This document shows positions 43,378-52,330 of a stretch of 64,000 nt of DNA, in pieces. Both the position numbers and the translations under genes were made by a program. This DNA comes from Balneola sp. (lineage in GTDB: Bacteria; Bacteroidota; Rhodothermia; Balneolales; Balneolaceae). Below the pieces are notes generated by a model, which saw only the letters and a program-made list of their open reading frames with translations, was not told the origin of the DNA and ran no database searches. How positions within the stretch are numbered: position 1 is the stretch's first letter; every line of letters starts with the position of its first letter. The DNA lies in assembly GCA_002720745.1 (NCBI GenBank), contig PBJO01000011.1:1-64000 (forward strand), read 5' to 3'.

Positions 43378-44058
43378 TTATTGTACTTTTTTATAAAAAA
43401 TATGTTCAATCTTAGACAGACTTCGCTTCGAACGAATATGATTTTTTATTACAGCTAGATTAGATAACTGAGTTGTATTGATTAATGTAAATGGATAGCC
43501 TATGTGGTTGATCAGGAATTGCTGCATCTTAATATGCAATTTTTTTCCACGTGCTTTTGGGATAACCCCTGTCATTAGTCCCTTATATGTTTGCTCATCA
43601 TTTATTTTTAACATAAAAAATCCAACCATTTCTTCGCCGATTTCAACAACAGCGGTTAAAACACTTGGATCATTTATATTGTTTGTAATTGCTGCACTGT
43701 AATATTTCTCACAAGCACTATCATTGAAGAATATTGGGTTATTAAAACGGGTTTTATATCCCTTATTTTTACACATGGATTCTTCGTTCAATGCTGAAAT
43801 AAATGAATGGTCACTCTTATTGATTAAACGAATTCCTTTATACTCTTTTTGATTTGGCTCAACCTTAGTTTCAAACTGAATAAATGACTCTACCAATGAA
43901 AATCCATGTTGCTGAGCCTTAATAATTCCTGAAAAATTATCACTCAACAGCCTTAGTTCATACAGACCTTGCTTGACACACAAATTTAACATGTTCGCGG
44001 AATCCATTCTATACCATGATAAACCATAAAAATCAGTCATCCATTGGTCTAATTTCAT
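43378..44058 (-). CDS. GNAT-like acyltransferase, possibly WecD-type
   Basis: The 226-residue product resembles a GNAT fold: a diverged N-terminal half, then a core with AAITNNINDPSVLTAVVEIG and EEMVGFFMLKI, a loop at GVIPKARGKKLHIKMQQFLI (acetyl-CoA-binding pattern RxxG/A), and a C-terminal beta-alpha pair TLINTTQLSNLAVIKNHIRS. WecD, which acetylates dTDP-Fuc4N, has a similar layout, and this gene is near wecE- and wecF-like genes. Both this protein and the adjacent hexapeptide protein are candidates for that step. Similarity seen by eye is limited. Confidence 0.6.
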   Translation of the reverse strand: MKLDQWMTDFYGLSWYRMDSANMLNLCVKQGLYELRLLSDNFSGIIKAQQHGFSLVESFIQFETKVEPNQKEYKGIRLINKSDHSFISALNEESMCKNKGYKTRFNNPIFFNDSACEKYYSAAITNNINDPSVLTAVVEIGEEMVGFFMLKINDEQTYKGLMTGVIPKARGKKLHIKMQQFLINHIGYPFTLINTTQLSNLAVIKNHIRSKRSLSKIEHIFYKKVQ

Positions 44059-44550
44059 TTAATTATTTTTTTTATACGGTTTTGCGGGATTACCAAACCA
44101 AATCTCATTATCGGGAACATCTTCGCGTACTTGTGAGCACGCACCAATTACACAATTATTCCCAATAGAGGTATTAGGCATTAGGGTAACATTAGCGCCA
44201 ATCATGGTACCATGACCGATTCCCTTTACTTTTTTAACATCATTTTGTTCTAAATTTGGTGTATCTGTTAAAACAAACGAATACTTAATTAGACAATTAT
44301 CACCTATGACTGCATTTGCTGAAATAGTACACCTGCTACCCATTTTAGTATTATTCCCAATGGTTACATTATTTCTTATTTCACAATATGCAGTAAATGA
44401 ACAATTTGATCCGATTTTTGCCCCTTTCCTCACTATACAGAATGGTCCAATTGTTGTATTATCACCAATTTCAACATCATCCTCAACTAATGCTAAGGGA
44501 TGGATTTTTACATTAGTCCCGATCATTGTGTTTTTTGAGATCATATTCAA
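44059..44550 (-). CDS. Hexapeptide-repeat (LbH) acyltransferase
   Basis: The 163-residue product is nearly all left-handed beta-helix hexapeptide repeats, for example VKIHPLALVEDDVEIGDNTT, and IGPFCIVRKGAKIGSNCSF. It ends with the WbbJ/FdtC-like cap NEIWFGNPAKPYKKN. Relatives N-acetylate amino-dideoxy sugars in sugar-nucleotide pathways. It lies one base from the WecE-like gene, so acylation of the WecE product (dTDP-Fuc4N) is plausible. The GNAT-like gene next to it is the rival candidate. Confidence 0.85.
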   Translation of the reverse strand: MNMISKNTMIGTNVKIHPLALVEDDVEIGDNTTIGPFCIVRKGAKIGSNCSFTAYCEIRNNVTIGNNTKMGSRCTISANAVIGDNCLIKYSFVLTDTPNLEQNDVKKVKGIGHGTMIGANVTLMPNTSIGNNCVIGACSQVREDVPDNEIWFGNPAKPYKKNN

Positions 44551-44551
44551 G

Positions 44552-45688
44552 TTAATTATTAGTTAAAAATAATTGTGCTGCATCTATTACTCGTTGTTGC
44601 TCTCCGTGAGTTAAACTAAAGAAAATAGGTAAACGAACGAGCTTTTGAGCATTTTCCACTGTTCTAGGTAAATGATAACTATCTAAATGTTGATGGGCAA
44701 AATTACTGGTATGTAGTGGTACATAATGAAAGACAACCAGTATGTTTTTACTTTTCATGTGGCTTATAAAGCTATCTCGTTGTTCTGAACTTTCTAGTAG
44801 TAAATAGAACATATGAGCATTTGAAATAGTGCTATTGGGCACAATTGGTAGAGTAACTATATTTTTATCAAACTCTGAAAAAGCCTTATGGTATCGTTGA
44901 TAGAGTTCATTCCTTTTGAGTTGAATTTCATCCAAGTATTCTAATTGAGCTTTTAGAACGGCCGCATTAATATCCGATGGTAGAAAGCTTGACCCGATAT
45001 CTACCCATGAATACTTATCCACCTCTCCCCTATAAAATTTACTTCTATTAGTCCCTTTCTCTCTGATAATCTCAGCTCTTGCTTTTAAACATGGGTCATT
45101 GATAATTAATGCACCACCTTCTCCCATGGAGATATTTTTAGTTTCATGGAAAGAATAACAGCCCAGATGGCCAATTCCACCTAAATATTTATCTTTGTAT
45201 TGCGCATTTATTCCCTGTGCCGCATCTTCTACTACCCAAAGTTCATGCCTCTGGGCAATGTCCATAATAGTATCCATTTCACAGCTAACCCCTGCATAGT
45301 GTACGGGCATAATTGCCTTTGTATAATTGGTTATGGCTTGTTCAATCAACCTCTCATCTATATTTTGAGTGTCTGGACGGATATCAACAAACACGGGTTT
45401 AGCACCTCTTAATACTACAGCATTTGCCGTTGAAACAAATGTATAAGAAGGCATTATAACTTCATCACCCGGACCAATATCTATAAGTAACATTGCCATT
45501 TCTAATGCATGTGTCCCACTCGTTGTCAGAAGAACTTTTTCTAAGCCAAATTTCTCTTCTATAAATGATTGGCACCAGTGCGTGTAAAACCCATCACCTG
45601 AAACCTTATTCTTAAGGTATGCATCTTCTATATACTTTAGTTCTGGCCCGTATAAATTTTGTCTATTAAATGGTATTCGGTCTATCAT
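44552..45688 (-). CDS. wecE: dTDP-4-amino-4,6-dideoxygalactose transaminase (WecE-like)
   Basis: WecE converts dTDP-4-keto-6-deoxyglucose to dTDP-Fuc4N using PLP. The 378-residue product matches the family strongly: GPGDEVIMPSYTFVSTANAV, VPVHYAG-type PVHYAGVSCEMDTIMDIA, VVEDAAQGI, the PLP-Lys segment GCYSFHETKNISMGEGGALI, and RAEIIREKGTNRSKFYRGEV. Length is normal. It overlaps the WecF-like gene by four bases. This points to Fuc4N-containing glycan synthesis; the dTDP-glucose genes are not in the window. Confidence 0.92.
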   Translation of the reverse strand: MIDRIPFNRQNLYGPELKYIEDAYLKNKVSGDGFYTHWCQSFIEEKFGLEKVLLTTSGTHALEMAMLLIDIGPGDEVIMPSYTFVSTANAVVLRGAKPVFVDIRPDTQNIDERLIEQAITNYTKAIMPVHYAGVSCEMDTIMDIAQRHELWVVEDAAQGINAQYKDKYLGGIGHLGCYSFHETKNISMGEGGALIINDPCLKARAEIIREKGTNRSKFYRGEVDKYSWVDIGSSFLPSDINAAVLKAQLEYLDEIQLKRNELYQRYHKAFSEFDKNIVTLPIVPNSTISNAHMFYLLLESSEQRDSFISHMKSKNILVVFHYVPLHTSNFAHQHLDSYHLPRTVENAQKLVRLPIFFSLTHGEQQRVIDAAQLFLTNN

Positions 45689-46770
45689 TCTTTGTTAAAT
45701 AAATCTAATAACTGTTTTACTAAGGTTTTTTTTGAAAAAACTTCACCCATTATACGACGATTAGATTTGGACTGGGTTTCTAAAATTGGTTTTAATGTAA
45801 TGTCTTCCGATGAACCAATAATTATTCCCAATTTTTTAAAATATACGGAATGATTTGCCTCAGGACGCAAATAAACAGTTGCACCGTTTGCTAATAAATA
45901 GGTAATATTCCCCATACCTTGTTGTCTCTCTTGGGGAAAGATAGCCATATTAATTTCGGATAAATAACTACGGTAGCTGCTTAAAGAAAGAAGTTTCGGG
46001 ACAGGAATAAAATTATCACCAAACAATTTATAACCTATAGTTTTGATTTGCTCTAAATTCTCATTAAAACCGTATGATAGAGGCATATATAATGAGTAAT
46101 CATCCTTAGTTGATAAACGTTGATAGAGTTGATTTAATATTCTCATATGCTCATTTGATGGATCAGCCGAATGACCAATCATTATTTTCATTGAAGTTTG
46201 TTGAATAAATTCAACGGGTTCTGGTTCAGGCTTTTCTGTGAAATCAATTACGTTACTTGGATATTTGAACGACCAAATAGGTGTTGAATCAATATTAAAA
46301 AATGTCCTGATATCATTATACTCTCCTGGCATACCTACTGCTATATAACCAATATTCCGTACCGCCTTTGTTTGAATCAAAAGCAGGATCTTATCTCTAA
46401 AATTAAGAGTGGACTTTTTAAATTTATGTAATTCTGCACCCCAATAGAACCATACTCCTTTTTCTCGAAATAATGGCGCACCTAGAAGGATTATAAGCAT
46501 AGTCAATAATTCATTAAGTCCATGTAGAATTACTTTGTCAGCCCGAATTAATTCCTTACTAAAGCGCCATAAAAAGAAGGGTTGCAAAATCAAGTTAAAA
46601 AGAGAGTACTTTTGGAGTACTATATGTTGATTGCTAGATACTAATTGCTCATCCTTTTTTTTCCACACAAAATAAAGGTGGCTATTCTCTCGGTCTACCT
46701 CATTTACAAACTCAATGAAATCCCTTATTAGAATACTTTCAGTGCCAATATGTACGACGTGCTTTTTAAT
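45685..46770 (-). CDS. wecF: WecF-like Fuc4NAc transferase (GT56); probable AUU start
   Basis: GT56 enzymes transfer 4-acetamido-4,6-dideoxygalactose to a lipid-linked sugar. The product has FYWGAELHKF, MKIMIGHSADPSNEHMRILN, YMPLSYGFNENLEQIKTIGY and IFPQERQQGMGNITYLLANG, all matching WecF. The first GTG (46668) gives 327 residues and lacks the N-terminal strand. The frame continues upstream as HVVHIGTESILIRDFIEFVN, equivalent to the WecF start. An ATT at 46768-46770 gives 361 residues, close to E. coli WecF. No ATG, GTG or TTG lies in that extension before a TAA. Confidence 0.85.
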   Translation of the reverse strand: MKKHVVHIGTESILIRDFIEFVNEVDRENSHLYFVWKKKDEQLVSSNQHIVLQKYSLFNLILQPFFLWRFSKELIRADKVILHGLNELLTMLIILLGAPLFREKGVWFYWGAELHKFKKSTLNFRDKILLLIQTKAVRNIGYIAVGMPGEYNDIRTFFNIDSTPIWSFKYPSNVIDFTEKPEPEPVEFIQQTSMKIMIGHSADPSNEHMRILNQLYQRLSTKDDYSLYMPLSYGFNENLEQIKTIGYKLFGDNFIPVPKLLSLSSYRSYLSEINMAIFPQERQQGMGNITYLLANGATVYLRPEANHSVYFKKLGIIIGSSEDITLKPILETQSKSNRRIMGEVFSKKTLVKQLLDLFNKE

Positions 46771-46868
46771 AATTTAATGATTTATGTACCAGCTTATAAC
46801 GAACGCAAGGTAAAAAATAATTATGTGTATATTTAATCTAACATAGTCTAGACCTTAACTTCTTCTAT
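46771..46868. promoter_or_regulatory. Divergent gap between the glycan operon and the flippase gene
   Basis: This 98-base gap separates the leftward glycan operon from the rightward flippase gene and is expected to carry both promoters. No clear -35/-10 pair or operator palindrome was seen. Confidence 0.3.
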
Positions 46869-48347
46869 TTGGGAATTATAATAAAACAGGGTATTCGGAA
46901 TGCTGCATTTACTTATTTAGGTATTGGACTTGGTCTATTGTCTACAATCTTTCTATTCCCTCATATTTTGGGGGCTGAAAAGTATGGGTTAACCAGAAGC
47001 TTAATCGCTATTACGACAATAAGTAGTCAATTAATCACACTTGGTATCCCCAACACAATACTAAAATTCATACCTACACTAGAGAAAGATCAGGGAGTTA
47101 GAAGTCAGTTTTTTAGAAAGATTATAAGTCCCTGCATCATCTTCTTAGCTATTTATGTTACTACTTTTTTCATCTTTGAATCTCAATGGTTAAATCTATA
47201 CAATAACTCACCTTTACTTGAAATTTACCTTTGGTTGGTTCTACCCATGGTTTTTGCGAGTACAACTTTTTCTCTTTTCTCCGCATTCATAAAAGCTTCA
47301 TTAGATACCGTATTTGCTACTTTTTTACAGGATGTACTGCTAAGAATACTGATTCTCATTTTATTAGTCCTCTATTTCTATGACATACTCAGCTTCACAC
47401 ATTTTATGCTGGGTTTTGTGGGTACATACCTAATTAATGTGCTTATTTTGTTGGTATACAGCTTATCCCAAAAATATTATCTGCCTTCAGGAAGTGAACC
47501 TGCTGACCCTTTTAATTCAAAAGAAACCTTTACCTATAGTTTCTTCGCCTTTTTTAGTGGCTTTACCATGATATTGGTCAGCAATGTTGATTTAATAATG
47601 GTTGACATGTTTGAAGGCCTTCAAAACGCCGGTATTTACGCTTTAGCCATGTATATGGGTACAGTTATTACAGTTCCAAGAAAAAGTTTAGCTAAAATTA
47701 TCCACCCCATTCTAACTAAGTCATTTAATGAAAATAACCTTGCTGAAATTAAACGACTTTATATACAATCTTCAATTAATCAATTACTATTCTCTCTAAT
47801 TATTTACGTCGGTATTTTAACCAATTTAGACGATTTATATGGTTTACTACCCAATGAATTTTCCGATGGTAAGCATATCATTGCAGTTCTAGGTTTTGCT
47901 TATTTAATTGATTTAGCTACTGGTTCTAATGGACAAATAATCATAACGTCTAAGTATTTTAAATTTGATTTTATTTCTTCATTGGTACTCATATTTGGCG
48001 CCATATTACTTAATTATTTTTTAATACCAAGGTATGGTTTAATGGGTGCAGCTATTGCTACTGCCACCTCTGTTGGTATCTATAATTTCATCAAAACCAT
48101 ATTCGTCTGGGTAGTTCTTCGCATTCAACCATTCAAATGGCATACCTTGTCCATTTTAATGCTTGGACTTGTTTGTTATCTATTAGGTGTATTAATAAAG
48201 ATCGATGCACACCCATTACTTTCAATCACAATTCGCTCTATTATAATAGGAAGTACATATTTAGGACTAGCCTATACAATTCGTTTGTCAGATGAATTTA
48301 ATTCAACCATTAAAAAATTAGTAACCAAATTAAATATGAAAAATTAA
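46869..48347 (+). CDS. Wzx-like polysaccharide flippase
   Basis: The 492-residue integral membrane protein of the MOP superfamily has about 12-14 hydrophobic helices. It opens KQGIRNAAFTYLGIGLGLLS, typical of O-antigen or lipid-linked oligosaccharide flippases in Bacteroidota-like genomes. The TTG at 46869 is the likely start; no closer ATG precedes the conserved opening. It diverges from the WecF/WecE-like operon, which fits export of the glycan they build. Confidence 0.85.
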   Translation: MGIIIKQGIRNAAFTYLGIGLGLLSTIFLFPHILGAEKYGLTRSLIAITTISSQLITLGIPNTILKFIPTLEKDQGVRSQFFRKIISPCIIFLAIYVTTFFIFESQWLNLYNNSPLLEIYLWLVLPMVFASTTFSLFSAFIKASLDTVFATFLQDVLLRILILILLVLYFYDILSFTHFMLGFVGTYLINVLILLVYSLSQKYYLPSGSEPADPFNSKETFTYSFFAFFSGFTMILVSNVDLIMVDMFEGLQNAGIYALAMYMGTVITVPRKSLAKIIHPILTKSFNENNLAEIKRLYIQSSINQLLFSLIIYVGILTNLDDLYGLLPNEFSDGKHIIAVLGFAYLIDLATGSNGQIIITSKYFKFDFISSLVLIFGAILLNYFLIPRYGLMGAAIATATSVGIYNFIKTIFVWVVLRIQPFKWHTLSILMLGLVCYLLGVLIKIDAHPLLSITIRSIIIGSTYLGLAYTIRLSDEFNSTIKKLVTKLNMKN

Positions 48348-48392
48348 GCGCTTATAAAGCAGTTTTATGAAATACCTGCTATTTTCAATCCA

Positions 48393-48420
48393 TTGTAAAA
48401 ACATATTTTTAGGATATAAT
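48393..48420 (+). promoter_or_regulatory. Candidate sigma-70-type promoter of hisS
   Basis: TTGTAA (48393-48398) and a perfect TATAAT (48415-48420) are 16 bases apart. The hisS start is 14 bases downstream, implying a very short leader. The -10 is consensus. Confidence 0.45.
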
Positions 48421-48434
48421 TAAACGCACTTTTT

Positions 48435-49712
48435 ATGGCTAAGCCTTCTTATAGTACCCCACTTGGAATGGTAGATATACTACCTGATCAAACTCCATCG
48501 TGGAGAGCACTGGAGCAAATCATCCACGAAGAAGCGGCTAAGTTTAATTTTCAGGAAATTAGGACACCAATTCTAGAACCAACAAAACTCATAAAACGAG
48601 GTATTGGACAACTCACAGATATTGTAACTAAGGAAATATTTGCCTTCCAAAAAGGTGATACTAATTATACACTTCGACCCGAGCTAACTGCTCCAGTTGT
48701 GCGCTCTTTCGTACAGCATCACCTAGATCAGCGCGGTGGCGTCCAAAAACTTTACTACATTGGCCCAATGTTTCGTGCCGAACGACCTCAAAAGGGAAGA
48801 CAACGCCAGTTCCATCAATTTGGCTTAGAGGTTATTGGTAGTGCTGATTCAGTTGCAGATATTGAAACTATAGCTTTCATGATGCGTATTTACCAGCGCA
48901 TTGGAATTAAAAATTTCACTCTTAAGCTTAATTCCATTGGAGATCTTGAAAGCCGTGAAAGATATAAACAAGTACTAAGAGACGATTTAGAGCCTCATCG
49001 CTCTAAGCTAAGTGAGCTATCACAGCAAAGGTTAGAAAAAAATCCTATGCGGATTCTAGATTCCAAAGAACCTGAAGATCAAGAATACATAGCTAAAGCA
49101 CCTAAAATCCAAGATTACTTAAATGAAGATTCTACTATACACTTTGAGAAGGTAAAGCATGGTTTACAAGTACTCGATATACCCTTTGAAGTGGACACTT
49201 ATTTAGTGCGTGGCATGGACTACTATACGCGTACAGCATTTGAACTTAGCAGCCCTGACCTTGGGTCCCAGGATGCACTAGCCGGAGGTGGCCGATATGA
49301 CCTACTTGTAGAAGAGATTGGAGGAAAGCCCACTCCTGCTGTTGGTTTTGCGGCAGGGATGGAGCGCTTACTCATTGCATGTGAAGAATTAAACATATCT
49401 TTATCAGAGAAATCTGTACTTGATATATATATTGTGAGTTTAGGAGAAGAGGCGCGGAATTGGGCATTAAGCTTTCTACCGGAATTGAGATCCCATGGTT
49501 TATCAGCTAGCATGGACTATACAGGAAGATCCATGAAGGCTCAAATGAAGGAAGCAAATCGAGAACATACACGTTTTACTATAATTGCAGGGGAAAATGA
49601 ACTCAACAATAGAGCATTCATTCTACGTGACATGAACAAAAGTGTTGAAGTAAATTTAAGTGCTAAAGAAATAATAAGCACTGTTTTAGCCCATAAAAGC
49701 AGGCCAAAGTAG
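48435..49712 (+). CDS. hisS: Histidyl-tRNA synthetase
   Basis: The enzyme charges tRNA-His. The 425-residue class II synthetase has motif 2 (YIGPMFRAERPQKGRQRQFH, then QFGLEVIG), the histidine-A sequence VRGMDYYTRTAFEL, and ALAGGGRYDLLVEEIGG with GFAAGMERLL (motif 3). A C-terminal anticodon-binding domain is present (DIYIVSLGEEARNWALSFLP). Length is standard. It converges with the permease gene. Confidence 0.96.
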   Translation: MAKPSYSTPLGMVDILPDQTPSWRALEQIIHEEAAKFNFQEIRTPILEPTKLIKRGIGQLTDIVTKEIFAFQKGDTNYTLRPELTAPVVRSFVQHHLDQRGGVQKLYYIGPMFRAERPQKGRQRQFHQFGLEVIGSADSVADIETIAFMMRIYQRIGIKNFTLKLNSIGDLESRERYKQVLRDDLEPHRSKLSELSQQRLEKNPMRILDSKEPEDQEYIAKAPKIQDYLNEDSTIHFEKVKHGLQVLDIPFEVDTYLVRGMDYYTRTAFELSSPDLGSQDALAGGGRYDLLVEEIGGKPTPAVGFAAGMERLLIACEELNISLSEKSVLDIYIVSLGEEARNWALSFLPELRSHGLSASMDYTGRSMKAQMKEANREHTRFTIIAGENELNNRAFILRDMNKSVEVNLSAKEIISTVLAHKSRPK

Positions 49713-49741
49713 TTGTTCATTTTAAAATTTCTGCATATTTA

Positions 49742-49772
49742 TAAAGCCTTTTACTTTAGCTTCTTGGCTTTA
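49742..49772. repeat. Weak inverted repeat between hisS and the permease gene
   Basis: TAAAGCC (49742) pairs with GGCTTTA (49766) across a 17-base loop, in the convergent gap. It may be a bidirectional terminator but lacks a T-run on either strand. Confidence 0.2.
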
Positions 49773-51860
49773 CTGTTCTAACCATTCTCGCAGTTCTTTA
49801 ATGTCATTCGGGTATCCGAGAATTGATAACACATCTCCTTGCTGCATCTTGGTTCTCCCTTTGGGTATGATAATTTCTTTATTTCGCTCAATAATGGTAA
49901 CTAGGCATTCACCCGGCAACTCCATTTCCATAATCTCTCTATCTATCCAGAGACTTGATTGGTTATTTTTCCTTAAGCGGACATGAATAAGTCTCTCATC
50001 ACTCAAAAGTACCTCTTTGAGAGATCGTTCATTCCTCGCCGAGACCCAGCGATCTAAAAATTCTTCTGCCTCAATCAATTCAGCCATATGGCCTATGATT
50101 CTCATATGCAGCAGAGGTTGTTCTTCTGGGGTTACTAAAAAAATGAGGGCATGAATTTTTTCTTCCCCAAATGCTGGCATAGTTAAGCCACCTTGGCATT
50201 GAATCGCAACCATTTCCGGCATGCGTAGACCTTCAAGTTGGACATATTTGAAATAAACCCCTTGTTTCAATCTTATGGCTTGTATCGCCATATCCGTGAG
50301 TGCCGAAGCCCAACCCATTTCTAAATTATTCTCTTTTTGAAGTCGATGCTCTAAACTCTGTACCGCTTTATTCGATAATACATCTAGATTTCGATCCTTG
50401 GACTGAGCTCTTATGATCTCAGAGCGAGCAATAACCTCTTGATAGGTCATTGAGCTGTCCATGTTTTTTTCATTGATTATCGTCATTAATTCATGCTCCA
50501 ATGCCTCATTGCGCATTTGACCTAATCGAGCATGAACGTGATAGATAGCTCCTTGTCTCTTAACTTTACCTTGGGCATAATAAAAATACCAAGCAATACA
50601 GATAATAATTAAAGTTCCCGTCAAACCGACAGCTAGGAAGCCCATTTGCGCTATCAGCAACAAAGAAATTACCATGCCAAGTACTTGTACCCACGGATAC
50701 AACGGTGAACTAAATCCTGGTTTATAGGCTTCTATTTTACTCTCTCGCATCACTACCACTGCAAGATTAAGTAGAAAAAATAGAAGCAATTGGAACGCAC
50801 TTGCTAACTTAGCTACTCCTTCTACATCGAAGAGCAAAAGAACCAATATCATTATAAAAGTAGTACTGATTACAGAAATATGAGGTGTTTCAAAACGACC
50901 AATCTTACCAAAAATGGTTGGCATAAGACCATCTCTACTCATGGCCAAAGGATATCTCGAGGCCGACATAATACCGGCATTACCGGTCGATGCAAACGCC
51001 GCAATGGCTGCCACAACAATCAATAGAATACCAATTGATTGAGGTATCCAAGTAACAACTACTTGTCCCGCATCCGTTACAGGTGTCAAACTTGAAAATA
51101 ATGTTGATGCGGGTAGGACTTTAACCATGATAAAAACACCTAATACATAGACTAAGCTAGCTGTCAATAATGATAAGCTCATCCCTAGAGGAATTGCTTT
51201 ATCTGGATTCTGGACTTCTTCAGATATACTTGCAACTTTTGTCAACCCAGCATAAGAAACAAAAACTAAACCCACAGTCGAAGCAAAACCACCAAATCCA
51301 TTAGTTAAAAAATTATCCTTTTGCATTTCTGGTAATAAAGAATTACCGGTTAAATATTCAACCCCTTCTAATAGGAAATAACCCATAATTAAGACTAAAG
51401 CCGATACTAGGAGTCGTTGTAAAAAAGCTGTTTCCTTTGCACCAAATACGTTTAACAACCCAAAAATGACAGTCAGAACAAGTGCGAGTGGAGTAGGGGG
51501 AATATCAATATATAGACTCAGATAGGCGCCCATTCCAATTAAAGCAAATGCACTTTTAAAGATAAGAGCTATCCATGAGCCTAAGCCACCAATTGTGCCC
51601 ACTAATGGACCCAGACTACGATCTAAAAAATAATAAGCTCCGCCCGCTCTTGGCATAGCGGTCGAGAGTTCTGCTACAGTAAGCATTGAAGGCAATATTA
51701 AGAAACCAGCGACTAAATAACTCAAATACACACTATTACCCGTTTCCATTGCTGCTATTCCTGGTAATAAAAAGAATCCAGAACTAAACATAGCACCCGT
51801 ACTAACAGCATACACATCAAATAAGGTCAATTTTTTTGAAAGTCGCTCTTTCATAGCCAT
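49770..51860 (-). CDS. APC-family permease fused to EIIA-like and TrkA-C regulatory domains
   Basis: From MAMKERLSKK (ATG 51860) the product is 696 residues. Residues about 1-430 are a 12-helix APC amino-acid permease, opening LTLFDVYAVSTGAMFSSGFF. After a cytoplasmic linker comes a PTS EIIA-2-like domain (about 525-615; GWASALTDMAIQAIRLKQGV, then PAFGEEKIHALIFLVTPEEQ). A TrkA-C/RCK-C domain closes the protein (GECLVTIIERNKEIIIPKGR, then TKMQQGDVLSILG). The phospho-His expected in EIIA is not evident. An earlier in-frame ATG at 51893 adds 11 residues and is less likely. Ligand and substrate are unknown. Confidence 0.82.
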   Translation of the reverse strand: MAMKERLSKKLTLFDVYAVSTGAMFSSGFFLLPGIAAMETGNSVYLSYLVAGFLILPSMLTVAELSTAMPRAGGAYYFLDRSLGPLVGTIGGLGSWIALIFKSAFALIGMGAYLSLYIDIPPTPLALVLTVIFGLLNVFGAKETAFLQRLLVSALVLIMGYFLLEGVEYLTGNSLLPEMQKDNFLTNGFGGFASTVGLVFVSYAGLTKVASISEEVQNPDKAIPLGMSLSLLTASLVYVLGVFIMVKVLPASTLFSSLTPVTDAGQVVVTWIPQSIGILLIVVAAIAAFASTGNAGIMSASRYPLAMSRDGLMPTIFGKIGRFETPHISVISTTFIMILVLLLFDVEGVAKLASAFQLLLFFLLNLAVVVMRESKIEAYKPGFSSPLYPWVQVLGMVISLLLIAQMGFLAVGLTGTLIIICIAWYFYYAQGKVKRQGAIYHVHARLGQMRNEALEHELMTIINEKNMDSSMTYQEVIARSEIIRAQSKDRNLDVLSNKAVQSLEHRLQKENNLEMGWASALTDMAIQAIRLKQGVYFKYVQLEGLRMPEMVAIQCQGGLTMPAFGEEKIHALIFLVTPEEQPLLHMRIIGHMAELIEAEEFLDRWVSARNERSLKEVLLSDERLIHVRLRKNNQSSLWIDREIMEMELPGECLVTIIERNKEIIIPKGRTKMQQGDVLSILGYPNDIKELREWLEQ

Positions 51861-51893
51861 AGTGTATCCTTTAGTTAATATAACAACTCTCAC

Positions 51894-52330
51894 CTCGAAA
51901 AATTATCGGTCAGAAAATGATGGTTGAGTTATCTAATATATTCATCGTAATGGTTTGGTAATATAGAATAAAAAATTATTCAACAACTAGCGTCCAATAA
52001 TAATTTATCTATCAACGCTACAGTACAGAGTTAAATTTAGTTTTCTTAGAATATTTGCAGTTGTATAGGCAATCTGTTTAAATAATTATGCCTTAGATAT
52101 TAGGCTAGCAATCGTATTGAATGCTTCCTTTTCTAAAACAAAATTTCATCATGATAATAAGGCTTAATCTATATCTTTTCCTCTATATGTGTATATTTCT
52201 TGAGTAGGTTAAAAGAGTTCCTACTTAAGAATTTATGTGTCATTGTTTGTGTTAGATTTACATAATCATTGCATTTAAAAATCCACTTGTACTTATGGTA
52301 CTCTAATTTATTCATTATATAGCATACTTT
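51894..52330. other. 437-base divergent gap before lysA
   Basis: Nothing firm is seen. The gap lies between the leftward permease gene and rightward lysA, so promoters for both are expected. I looked for a lysine riboswitch ahead of lysA and did not recognise one. No open frame longer than a few dozen codons, hairpin with a T-run or repeat stands out. Confidence 0.5.

Noticed and set aside
51894-52330. Possible lysine riboswitch before lysA
   Set aside because: No set of conserved stems or L-box core motif could be recognised; the region is plain AT-rich.
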